From Holophaga foetida DSM 6591 (GTDB taxonomy: Bacteria > Acidobacteriota > Holophagae > Holophagales > Holophagaceae), in the NCBI RefSeq assembly GCF_000242615.2, contig NZ_KI912268.1:1115462-1179461 (forward strand): 64,000 bases of DNA, read 5' to 3'. Of the stretch, positions 8,465-16,453 are shown piece by piece (the stretch's first letter is position 1; each line of letters starts with the position of its first letter). The position numbers and the translations under genes were made by a program. The notes beneath the pieces are model-generated. The model did not search any database and was not told the DNA's origin. It saw only the letters and a list, made by a program, of their open reading frames with translations.

Positions 8465-11400
8465 ATGCCGTTTTTTTTCTCCGACTCCATCTTTGACAAG
8501 CTCCAGCCCCTCCCTGAAGCGATCCTCATGGCCATGGGGGCCATCGGCCAGCCCGCGGCCCGGGGCCACTTGGCCCAGACCCTGGTGCGCTCGAAGGTAG
8601 CCCCCCAGGCCGCCCCCTGGATCAAGGATCCCGCCGCCATGAGCACCCTCATGGAGGTACTGAAGGATGCCGGTTTCGCCCAGGAACCCCGGAAGGGCTT
8701 CTGGGCCCTCACCCCCGAGGCCCGGGAAGTGGTCTGCCGCCGGGCCCACCGCAAGGGCTGCCTCAAGGCCCTGTCGGCGGTGGGCGCCGCAGGCTACGGC
8801 ACGGGGGAAGTGGTGCTGGATGCCCTGGGACGGGATCTGGCAACCCTGCGGGTGGCCATGCTCACCGGGGAATCCAAGGACTGGCTGGCCGCCCAGGAGC
8901 GGGTGCGCCAGACCCACAGCCGCACCCTGGAACAGCGGGACCCCCTCTCCATCGTCTGCGGCGAACCCTTCGATGCCGAGTGGTTCGAAAGCCTGGCCCC
9001 CGCCGTCCAGAGCCACGCCGCCTGGGCCCTGCTCCACGATCAGGTGATCCTCGGACATATTAATAAAGATTTTATCGACTGGCTCCAGACCCGCAGCACC
9101 GGTAAGCGCACCCCCATCGGGACCGTGCTCGAGTACCTGATCCTGGAAGGCCGCCTGGAAGAGGCGGAAGCCCTCCTGGACAAGCTCAAGCCCACCCAGC
9201 GGAGCCTCACTCCCATCGCCCTGCTGGAGGCCACCCTGCGCCTGACCCAGGGGCAGGCCGCCCAGGCCGCTGAGGGCTTCGAGGCCGTCCTGGCCCAGCT
9301 CGGCCAGGGGGCCAAGAAGAAGGCCGTCCACCTCCCGGGGCTCATGGACCTCTTCTGCATCCTGGCCTTCCTGGGCCGCGGGAACGAAACAGGGCTCAAG
9401 GCCGCCTCGGAGCGCCTGGAACTGATGGGCCGCCGCCATATCAGCGACCCGCTGAGCGCCTTCCACGAGCCCCTTCAACGGGTGCTGCTCCACCTCCTGG
9501 GCCAGCCCGTGGTCCGCAGCGTGGTCCGCACCGCACCCATCGGCCTCGCGGCCTTCGTGGAACTCCTTTCGGACTACCTCTGCGAAGCCCGCCTGACGAA
9601 CGAAGCCCTGGAGCACTGCGAAGCCCAGCTCCAAGGCCTGCCCCTGGGCCTTTTCCAGAAGGAAGCCGCGGAGCTGGCCCGCCGGGCCCGGGGAGGCATG
9701 GCGAACCAGTCATGCCCCTTCCTGGACCTGGTCTGTCACGAAGAGGGCTGGGAAAAGGCCCTGGAAGCCCTCCAGGGCATCGTGCGCCCCAACAGCGACC
9801 AGCGGCCGGGACGCCTGGCCTGGTGGGTCTGGCGGGACCCCGAGGCCCGCACCCCCTATGCCATCGAGGCCCGGGAACAGCGCCTGGACGGTCGGGGCCA
9901 GTGGTCCCGGGGCAAGGCCATCTCCATGAAGCGCCTCAAGGAGGAGAGCCGGGCCTACGACTTCCTCCTGCCCCAGGACCACGCCCTCCTGGGCTGCATC
10001 CGGGAGAACTGGAAGGGCTTCGAACTGGACTTCGAGGGGGCCCTCAAGGCCCTGGTGGGCCACCCCCTGGTCTTCTGGAGCGAGGGCGAGGTGGAGCAGG
10101 CCGCCCGGGTGGACGTGGTGGCCAGCCAGCCGGAGCTGCGGGTGCTGCGCAAGGGCGAGATCCTGGAACTGCGCCTGGATCCCCCCCTGACCGAAGAGGA
10201 TGTGCAGGTGAGCGCCGAAGGCCTGGGCCGGGTGCGGATCATCGCCATCACGCCCGCCCACAGGAAACTTGCGGAAATTCTCGGAAACGGTCTCCAGATC
10301 CCCGCCAAGGCGGAACGGCAGGTCCTGCAGGCCCTGGGAGCCGTGGCCCCCATGGTGACGGTGCGCTCCGACGTGGCCATGACCGCCCAGGCGGTGAAGG
10401 ACGCGGGCATGACGCGCATGGAAGGCCAGACCGGCGTTCACATGCTCCTCATGCCCTTCCACCAGGGCCTCAAGGCCCAACTCCGGGTGCGCCCCCTGGA
10501 TGACGGCGAGTTCTATGTTCCGGGCGAAGGCGGCGCCAGCCTCCTCCTGGAGCGCCGGGGCCAGAAGCTCCTGGTGAGCCGCAACCCAGAGGCCGAGCGC
10601 CAGGGGGCGGAACGGGTGCGGGAGTCCCTGCCCACCCTGCCCCTGGACGAGGGGCTGACGGAGTGGATGATCGACGACCCCGAGCGCTGCATGAATCTCC
10701 TCATGGAGCTGGAGGCGGCCCAGGAGCTGGTGACCGTCCACTGGCCCGAGGGCGGGCGCCTCAATCCCCCCAAGAGCCTGGGCCTCAACGCCATGCGCCT
10801 GACCGTCAAGCGCCACGGCAGCTGGTTCGACGCCGAGGGTGAGATCCAGTTGGAGGACGGGCAGGTCATGGACCTTTCGGAGCTCCTGGAAGCCACCCGG
10901 GAGGGCGATGGCCGCATGGTGCGCCTGGGCGAGGGCAAGTTCGTGGCCCTCACCGAGCAGTTCCGCCGCCGCCTGGAGGATCTCCGGGCTCTGGGCGAAG
11001 AGAAGGGCAAGGGTCTGCGGCTCCACAGCCTTAGCGCCCTGGCCCTGGAGGGTCTGGCGGAGGAGCTGGGCGAGTTCAAGGCCGACAAGGCCTGGAAGGC
11101 CCTGGTGGAGCGCCTCCAGGAGGCCATGGCCCTGGAGCCCGAGCTGCCGGAGGACTTCCGCGCCGACCTGCGCCAGTACCAGGTGGAGGGCTACCGCTGG
11201 ATGCAGCGCCTGGCCTTCGCGGGCCTGGGCGCCTGTCTGGCCGACGACATGGGCCTGGGCAAGACCGTCCAGACCCTCTCCATGCTCCAGGCCCGGGCCG
11301 GTGAAGGCCCGGCCCTGGTGCTGGCCCCCACCAGCGTGTGCCCCAACTGGACCCTGGAGGCGGAGAAGTTCGCACCCAAGCTCCGGATCCATCGCTTCGG

Positions 11401-12526
11401 TGAGGGCGACCGGGACCAGACCCTCCAGAGTGCGGGCCCCTTCGATGTCATCGTGTGCAGCTACGGCCTGCTCCAGCTGGAGGCCGAGCGGCTCCAGCAG
11501 GTGGCCTGGGGCACCGTGGTGCTGGACGAGGGCCAGGCCATCAAGAACGCCTTCACCAAGCGAAGCCAGGCCGTGATGGAACTCCAGTCCGGATTCCGGC
11601 TCCTCCTCTCGGGCACCCCGGTGGAGAACCACCTGGCGGAGCTCTGGAACCTCTTCCACTTCCTGAACCCGGGCCTCCTGGGCACTCTGGAGCAGTTCCG
11701 GAAGCGCTTCCAGGAGCCTGTGGAGCGGGATCTGGACGAGAACGCCCTGGGGCGCCTCCGCCGCATCGTCTCCCCCTTCCTCCTGCGACGCCTCAAGACC
11801 GAGGTGCTCAAGGAGCTGCCGGAGCGCACCGAGATCACCCTCGAACTGGAGCCCACGCCCCAGGAGCTGGGCTTCCTGGAAGCCCTGCGCCGCGAAAGCC
11901 TGGCGTCCCTGGAGAACAGCGAAGGCCAGGCCCTCCAGGTGCTGGCAGCCCTCACCCGGCTGCGCCGCGCCTGCTGCAACGCCAAGCTGGTGCAGGAGAA
12001 CCTGGACATCCCCTCCGCCAAGCTGGAGGCCTTCCTGGAGCTGGTGGACGAGCTGCGGGAGAACGGCCACCGCGCCCTGGTCTTCAGCCAGTTCGTGGAC
12101 CATCTGGGCCTGCTCCGCCACGCCCTGGACCAGCGGGGCATCAGCTACCAGTATCTGGACGGTTCCACCCCAGCCCGCAAGCGGGCCGCGGCGGTCAAGG
12201 CCTTCCAGGCCGGCGAGGGCGAGCTCTTCCTCATCAGCCTCAAGGCTGGAGGCACGGGTCTCAATCTCACCGCCGCCGACTACGTCATTCACATGGATCC
12301 CTGGTGGAATCCCGCCGTGGAGGACCAGGCCAGCGACCGCGCCCACCGCATGGGCCAGACCCGCCCCGTCACAGTCTACCGACTGGTGCTCAAGGGTAGC
12401 GTCGAGCAGAAGATCCTGGCCCTCCACGAAAAGAAGCGCCAGATGGCCGAGGATCTCCTGAGCGAAAGCGCCCTGGCCGCCAAGCTGGATGCCGGCGCCC
12501 TGATGGCCCTGCTGCGGGAGGACTGA
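8465..12526 (+). CDS. SNF2-family DNA helicase/translocase
   Basis: 1353 residues. The C-terminal 470 form a two-lobed SWI2/SNF2 motor: Walker A DDMGLGKTVQT (about residue 926), motif II DEGQ (DEAQ or DEGH in relatives), then LLSGTPVENHLAELW. The second lobe has VFSQFVDHLG and the motif VI-like QASDRAHRMGQTRPV. The N-terminal 900 residues hold helical repeats (200-400) and beta-rich parts typical of long bacterial SNF2/HepA-like proteins. They have no zinc-binding SWIM motif that I can see. It acts as an ATP-driven duplex translocase. It is a lone gene with a weak ribosome-binding site, ended by a 30-bp perfect hairpin. Confidence 0.9.
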   Translation: MPFFFSDSIFDKLQPLPEAILMAMGAIGQPAARGHLAQTLVRSKVAPQAAPWIKDPAAMSTLMEVLKDAGFAQEPRKGFWALTPEAREVVCRRAHRKGCLKALSAVGAAGYGTGEVVLDALGRDLATLRVAMLTGESKDWLAAQERVRQTHSRTLEQRDPLSIVCGEPFDAEWFESLAPAVQSHAAWALLHDQVILGHINKDFIDWLQTRSTGKRTPIGTVLEYLILEGRLEEAEALLDKLKPTQRSLTPIALLEATLRLTQGQAAQAAEGFEAVLAQLGQGAKKKAVHLPGLMDLFCILAFLGRGNETGLKAASERLELMGRRHISDPLSAFHEPLQRVLLHLLGQPVVRSVVRTAPIGLAAFVELLSDYLCEARLTNEALEHCEAQLQGLPLGLFQKEAAELARRARGGMANQSCPFLDLVCHEEGWEKALEALQGIVRPNSDQRPGRLAWWVWRDPEARTPYAIEAREQRLDGRGQWSRGKAISMKRLKEESRAYDFLLPQDHALLGCIRENWKGFELDFEGALKALVGHPLVFWSEGEVEQAARVDVVASQPELRVLRKGEILELRLDPPLTEEDVQVSAEGLGRVRIIAITPAHRKLAEILGNGLQIPAKAERQVLQALGAVAPMVTVRSDVAMTAQAVKDAGMTRMEGQTGVHMLLMPFHQGLKAQLRVRPLDDGEFYVPGEGGASLLLERRGQKLLVSRNPEAERQGAERVRESLPTLPLDEGLTEWMIDDPERCMNLLMELEAAQELVTVHWPEGGRLNPPKSLGLNAMRLTVKRHGSWFDAEGEIQLEDGQVMDLSELLEATREGDGRMVRLGEGKFVALTEQFRRRLEDLRALGEEKGKGLRLHSLSALALEGLAEELGEFKADKAWKALVERLQEAMALEPELPEDFRADLRQYQVEGYRWMQRLAFAGLGACLADDMGLGKTVQTLSMLQARAGEGPALVLAPTSVCPNWTLEAEKFAPKLRIHRFGEGDRDQTLQSAGPFDVIVCSYGLLQLEAERLQQVAWGTVVLDEGQAIKNAFTKRSQAVMELQSGFRLLLSGTPVENHLAELWNLFHFLNPGLLGTLEQFRKRFQEPVERDLDENALGRLRRIVSPFLLRRLKTEVLKELPERTEITLELEPTPQELGFLEALRRESLASLENSEGQALQVLAALTRLRRACCNAKLVQENLDIPSAKLEAFLELVDELRENGHRALVFSQFVDHLGLLRHALDQRGISYQYLDGSTPARKRAAAVKAFQAGEGELFLISLKAGGTGLNLTAADYVIHMDPWWNPAVEDQASDRAHRMGQTRPVTVYRLVLKGSVEQKILALHEKKRQMAEDLLSESALAAKLDAGALMALLRED

Positions 12527-12539
12527 GGCGAACGGCAGG

Positions 12540-12608
12540 CTCACGCGGAGACGCGGAGGGCGCGGAGAGATCAGCATCCTCTCCGCGCCCTCCGCGTCTC
12601 CGCGTGAG
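12540..12608. repeat. Perfect 30-bp inverted repeat R2, possible bidirectional terminator
   Basis: Arms 12540-12569 and 12579-12608 are perfectly complementary, with a 9-base loop. The arms are built from CGCGGAG units. The repeat lies exactly between the convergent SNF2 and asd genes, where a bidirectional terminator would be useful, but it has no T-run. It shares arm sequence with 4898-4974. Confidence 0.9.
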
Positions 12609-12622
12609 GAACCCCGCCAGGA

Positions 12623-13735
12623 TCAGATCTTCCCGGATCCCAGGGCGATGAGCAGCATGCGGCGCACGGGCTCGGCGGCACCCCAGAGGAGCTGGTCGCC
12701 CACGGTGAAGCAGGTGAGGTACTCGGGACCGAGGTTCATCTTGCGGATGCGGCCCACGGGAACCGTGAGGGTGCCGCTGACGGCGGCGGGGCTGAGTTCC
12801 TTGAGGGTGGCTTCCTTCGTGTTTTCCACCACCTTCACCCAGGAGTTGTGGGCCTTGATGGTGGAGATGACCTCGTCCAAAGGCACATCCTTGGTGAGCT
12901 TGATGGTGATGGCCTGGCTGTGGCATCGCATGGCGCCGATACGCACACACTGTCCATCCACGGGGATGGGCTTGGTGGTGCCCAGGATCTTGTTGGTCTC
13001 GGCGAAGCCCTTCCATTCCTCCTTGGTCTGGCCGTTCTCCCAGGCCTTGTCGATCCAGGGGATGAGGCAGCCCGCCAGGGGAGCACCGAAGTTCTCAGTG
13101 GGGAAGGAGTCGCTGCGGATCACGGAATTCACCGTGCGGTCCAGCTCCAGAATGGCGCTCCTGTCGTCCAGCAGGGCGGCATCCACGCTGCCGATGGCCT
13201 TCATCTGGCGAACCAGCTCGCGCATGTTGCGAGCACCGGCACCGGAGGCGGCCTGGTAGGTCATGGCGGTCATCCACTCGACCCAACCCTTCTCGTAGAG
13301 GCCGCCCAGGGCCATGAGCATGAGGCTCACGGTGCAGTTGCCCCCCACGAAGTCCTTGATCCCCTTGGCCAGACCGGCGTCGATAACGCTGCGGTTGACG
13401 GGGTCCAGGACGATGATCGAATCGTCCTTCATGCGCAGGGTGGAAGCGGCATCGATCCAGATTCCCTGCCAGCCCGAGGCCCGCAGCCTGGGATGGATCT
13501 CGCTGGTATAGTCGCCCCCCTGGCAGGTGACGATGATGTCCATGGCCGCCAGGGCCGTGATGTCGTTGGCGTCCGCCAAGGGCGCGCTGGCAACGTTGGG
13601 TCCCTGGGCACCCACCTGGGAAGTGGAGAAGAAGATGGGTTCGAAGGAGCCGTCGAAGTCCTTCTCAGCCGTCATGCGCTCCATGAGCACCGAGCCCACC
13701 ATGCCCCGCCAACCGATGATGCCGACCTTCTTCAT
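12623..13735 (-). CDS. asd: Aspartate-semialdehyde dehydrogenase
   Basis: Converts aspartyl phosphate to aspartate semialdehyde with NADPH, the step between the two ThrA activities and shared with lysine and methionine synthesis. 370 residues, the length of the enterobacterial type. The N-terminal NADP loop is [11 protein letters not shown] and the catalytic Cys is in [10 protein letters not shown] (about residue 135). ATG 13735 follows GGGAGACTTGCG. It is separated from thrA/thrB only by a beta-helix lipoprotein on the same strand. Confidence 0.95.
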   Translation of the reverse strand: MKKVGIIGWRGMVGSVLMERMTAEKDFDGSFEPIFFSTSQVGAQGPNVASAPLADANDITALAAMDIIVTCQGGDYTSEIHPRLRASGWQGIWIDAASTLRMKDDSIIVLDPVNRSVIDAGLAKGIKDFVGGNCTVSLMLMALGGLYEKGWVEWMTAMTYQAASGAGARNMRELVRQMKAIGSVDAALLDDRSAILELDRTVNSVIRSDSFPTENFGAPLAGCLIPWIDKAWENGQTKEEWKGFAETNKILGTTKPIPVDGQCVRIGAMRCHSQAITIKLTKDVPLDEVISTIKAHNSWVKVVENTKEATLKELSPAAVSGTLTVPVGRIRKMNLGPEYLTCFTVGDQLLWGAAEPVRRMLLIALGSGKI

Positions 13736-13922
13736 CGCAAGTCTCCCGTCAAGGCGCCGATAAAATCACGGCACCACTGATTCGATTCTATCCGCTCGAA
13801 AGGCGGGAATCACGATTCATGGCCCCTGAACTGAACAGCTACCCAGGATGAAACGATAGGAAGGGCGCCGCTCCTCCTGTCCAGCGCCCCAGCCAGGAAC
13901 GAGGTCCCAAGCCCCGTCGGAC

Positions 13923-14957
13923 TCATTCCGTGATGGTGCAGTTCACCTGCTGAAACTTGGTTGTGCTGTGCATGGAGATCCCTGGCACCACGGGATACCA
14001 GCTCCCGCCCGTGTTGGCCCGGATGGTCGTGTCCTCAAGGTAGATGTTGCCGCTGTAGTCGTTGGTCACGAAGAAGATGGCCGAACCATAGGCTTTGACT
14101 TCGTTGTGCTCGATCAGCGAGTCGTAGATCGCCAGGGTCATGGTGTTGCCATCGTTGTAGATGGCCCCCCCGCTCCCCCCGCCTAGGGTTCCGCTATCTG
14201 CCGGGTTGCCCCCGTTGCCCACCGCCTTGTTGTAGGAGAAGGTGCAGTTGTAGATGGACCAGGAGACCCCGATGCTGCTGATGGCCCCGCCATTGGAGCC
14301 CTCGTTCCCATACCCCGCGGCCCCGCCGAAGATGCAGTTCACCAGGTAGACCGGCAGGCTGTTGTACTGGCTGGTGACCCGCAGGGCCTCGCCCCCCACA
14401 TCAGCCCCGGTGCTGGCACAGACGTTGTTCTGGAAGGTGCAGTTCACGGCCTTGAAGCGCCCGCCCCGGACCCAGATGGCCCCCCCGCCGTCATAATCCG
14501 TTTCGGCCGAGGAATTTCCATCGATGAAGGTGAGGTTCTGCACCGTCAGGGTCGGCGTCGCCTGGTTGTCGCAGTGTTCGGTAGTCCAGACCTGCGCCTC
14601 ATCACAGGTGTTCATGTAGAGGATGCGGGTGGTCCCTCCGCCGCTGAGGGTCACCAGACCTCCGCCGTCGATGACCACATCCGGGTGGCTGTTGATGACC
14701 TTCGCAGGCTCCGTGAGCTTGATAGTGAAGGGTGCCGTGCCGCCATTGAAGGTGATCTTCCCCCCCTTGGCCACGGCGGCGACAAAGGCCTCCGCCGTGC
14801 AGCTGGCGGGGGTACCCGTCCCGATCACCGTATCCGGGGAGGACACATCGTCCACCGTGGGCACCGTGGTACTCCCCGAGGCGCCTTCGGAACCGCCTCC
14901 CCCACAGGCCAGCATGAGCACGCACACCCCAATCGCGACCCAGTATCCCTTCCCCAT
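13923..14957 (-). CDS. Lipoprotein with right-handed beta-helix repeats
   Basis: 344 residues. The signal and lipobox end LMLACGGGGSEG; the start at 14957 is fixed by AAAGGAGG. The body holds parallel beta-helix rungs rich in Asn, Gly and Cys (e.g. CTFQNNVCAST, CTFSYNKAVGNGG), as in polysaccharide lyases and predicted outer-membrane proteins (Pmp-like). I cannot see a catalytic centre, so binding or adhesion is as likely as lyase activity. It is probably anchored in the envelope. It sits between thrB and asd with no metabolic link. Confidence 0.75.
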   Translation of the reverse strand: MGKGYWVAIGVCVLMLACGGGGSEGASGSTTVPTVDDVSSPDTVIGTGTPASCTAEAFVAAVAKGGKITFNGGTAPFTIKLTEPAKVINSHPDVVIDGGGLVTLSGGGTTRILYMNTCDEAQVWTTEHCDNQATPTLTVQNLTFIDGNSSAETDYDGGGAIWVRGGRFKAVNCTFQNNVCASTGADVGGEALRVTSQYNSLPVYLVNCIFGGAAGYGNEGSNGGAISSIGVSWSIYNCTFSYNKAVGNGGNPADSGTLGGGSGGAIYNDGNTMTLAIYDSLIEHNEVKAYGSAIFFVTNDYSGNIYLEDTTIRANTGGSWYPVVPGISMHSTTKFQQVNCTITE

Positions 14958-15052
14958 GCCAACCTCCTTTACGTGGAAGCTCCCACACAACCAAGGAATA
15001 AGCAAGACATGGACCACTCCCAGAAAAGCACGGGAGGTGCGCGGAGGCAGTG

Positions 15053-15090
15053 TGCTATTGCTCTGAATTCATGCGCAAGAGGCAATAGCA
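15053..15090. repeat. Hairpin upstream of the beta-helix lipoprotein
   Basis: TGCTATTGC at 15053-15061 pairs perfectly with GCAATAGCA at 15082-15090, in the AT-rich gap between thrB and the lipoprotein. It could be a terminator remnant of thrB or a regulatory stem; there is no clear T-run. Confidence 0.45.
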
Positions 15091-15142
15091 TGCCTAAAGA
15101 GATACACATGCCGCATAATGGATATATAAAACACAATTAATA

Positions 15143-16108
15143 TCAGTAAACCTGGGCACCTCGCCCATCCAGCCTGCAGATCCACCCCTGGCTTCGGAGC
15201 CCCTCCTGGGCCAGAGCCTCCCCCATAGTCCGCTGGATGGCCTCGGCCTGGGCCAGGGAATCCGCCACCCCGAACATTGAGGGCCCGGAACCGGAAAAGG
15301 AGGAGCCCAGGGCTCCGGCTTCCAGGGCGGCCGCCTGGGCCCGATGGAAACCCGGCAGGAGAGGCGCCCGATAGGGTTCCGCCAGGGGATCCCGCAGACA
15401 TGCCCGCAGGAGTTCCCGATCACCGGTGTGGAGGGCGTGAACGAAGCCTGCCAGGTTCTCGCCGAACGCCAAGGCTTGGGGTCGGGGCACCTCGGCTGGC
15501 AGCACGGCCCGACTCCGGGCGGTGGGCAGCTCGAAATCGGGGTGCACCAGCACGATCAGGAGATCCTCGGGCCAGGGCAGACGCCGAGCCCCCCTGGGCG
15601 TCACGAGCTGGAGTCCTCCCAGGAGGGAGGGCGCGGCGTTATCCAGATGGGCCCCGCCGGAGTAGACGCCCTCGGCCTGCCCCGCCAGCTCCAGCAGTTC
15701 TTCGTCCGAGAAGGGCTGCCCGCAGGCAGCCTGGAGCCCCGCCAGCGTAGCCACGATGGAGCTGGCGCTGGAGCCCATGCCGCTGTTGAGGGGGAGACGC
15801 TTCTCCAGGGTCAGGGAGAAGGGGCCGCAGGGCCTGCCGAGGCTTTCCATCCGGGCCTTGAAGAGAGCGTAGGTCTTCAGAACCAGGTTCTTGGCGGGAT
15901 CGGGTGGCAGAGCTGAAGCGTAGAGCCCCTCGAGAGCGAAGGCATCCTCCTCCGCCGCCTCGATGAGGACCACATCCCCCAGGAGAGAGCCATCGAGGGG
16001 AGCCAGGGCAGCGCCCAGGAGGTCCAGCCCGGCAGCGAAGTTGCCGACGCTGGCCGGGGCGTAGGCCCGGATGGGATTCATTCCGGTCATGGCATTGCCC
16101 ATAGTCAT
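15143..16108 (-). CDS. thrB: Homoserine kinase
   Basis: GHMP-family kinase that phosphorylates homoserine in threonine synthesis. 321 residues with the N-terminal family start (APASVGNFAAGLDLLG) and the ATP loop LPLNSGMGSSASSI (about residues 100-115). A C-terminal GSSFSGSGPSMFG matches the family's glycine-rich motif 3. The open frame runs on to 16375, but that extension is the intergenic repeat. ATG 16108 has TTGGAG upstream; in-frame ATGs at 16102, 16090 and 16081 are alternatives. It follows thrA on the same strand, with a 345-bp repeat-filled gap. Confidence 0.93.
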   Translation of the reverse strand: MTMGNAMTGMNPIRAYAPASVGNFAAGLDLLGAALAPLDGSLLGDVVLIEAAEEDAFALEGLYASALPPDPAKNLVLKTYALFKARMESLGRPCGPFSLTLEKRLPLNSGMGSSASSIVATLAGLQAACGQPFSDEELLELAGQAEGVYSGGAHLDNAAPSLLGGLQLVTPRGARRLPWPEDLLIVLVHPDFELPTARSRAVLPAEVPRPQALAFGENLAGFVHALHTGDRELLRACLRDPLAEPYRAPLLPGFHRAQAAALEAGALGSSFSGSGPSMFGVADSLAQAEAIQRTMGEALAQEGLRSQGWICRLDGRGAQVY

Positions 16109-16207
16109 CGCTCCAAGAGTTCCAGCACTGAGATTGTCTTCGATTCCGCCCAGTGCCCTGGGGTTATCGCATTCCAACACCGGGAATCCCGATACAAAAG
16201 AAGAAAT

Positions 16208-16418
16208 AGCCACAGATGCACACAGATTCACACAGATAAAGAAGCCGTCCAAAGGCGGGGCACCTTGGGCCGCCCGCACCCAGGGAGACGTCCTTGAACT
16301 GCCATGAAAGGGGGGACCGCCTGCTCGCTGCGCTCGCGATGTCCCCCCTTTGACCCCCACGTGATGGCCGGGCAAAGCCCGACCATCACGTGGGGGTCCA
16401 TCCTGTGCATCCGTGGCT
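16208..16418. repeat. Nested intergenic palindrome R3 (CACAGATGCACA arms)
   Basis: This fills the gap between thrA and thrB. The outer arms AGCCACAGATGCACA (16208-16222) and 16404-16418 match at 14 of 15. Inside lie two more hairpins: AAAGGGGGGAC (16307-16317) with 16341-16351, and GACCCCCACGTGATGG (16352-16367) with 16383-16398. The three-level nesting and CACAGATGCACA vocabulary recur at 23540-23769. Confidence 0.85.
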
Positions 16419-16453
16419 GGAAAGGCTTTTGAGCCCCTCCCGCACGGACCGGC

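Noticed and set aside
9710..12577. Long minus-strand open frame opposite the SNF2 gene
   Set aside because: Antisense shadow: the SNF2 motifs are on the plus strand and the shadow protein has no recognisable domain.
15143..16375. 410-codon version of thrB
   Set aside because: The first 89 codons translate the intergenic repeat R3 and have no ribosome-binding site; family similarity begins after 16108.
16208..16418. CRISPR array
   Set aside because: Repeated CACAGAT-type words have no regular repeat/spacer spacing; they form a nested palindrome and no cas gene is near.
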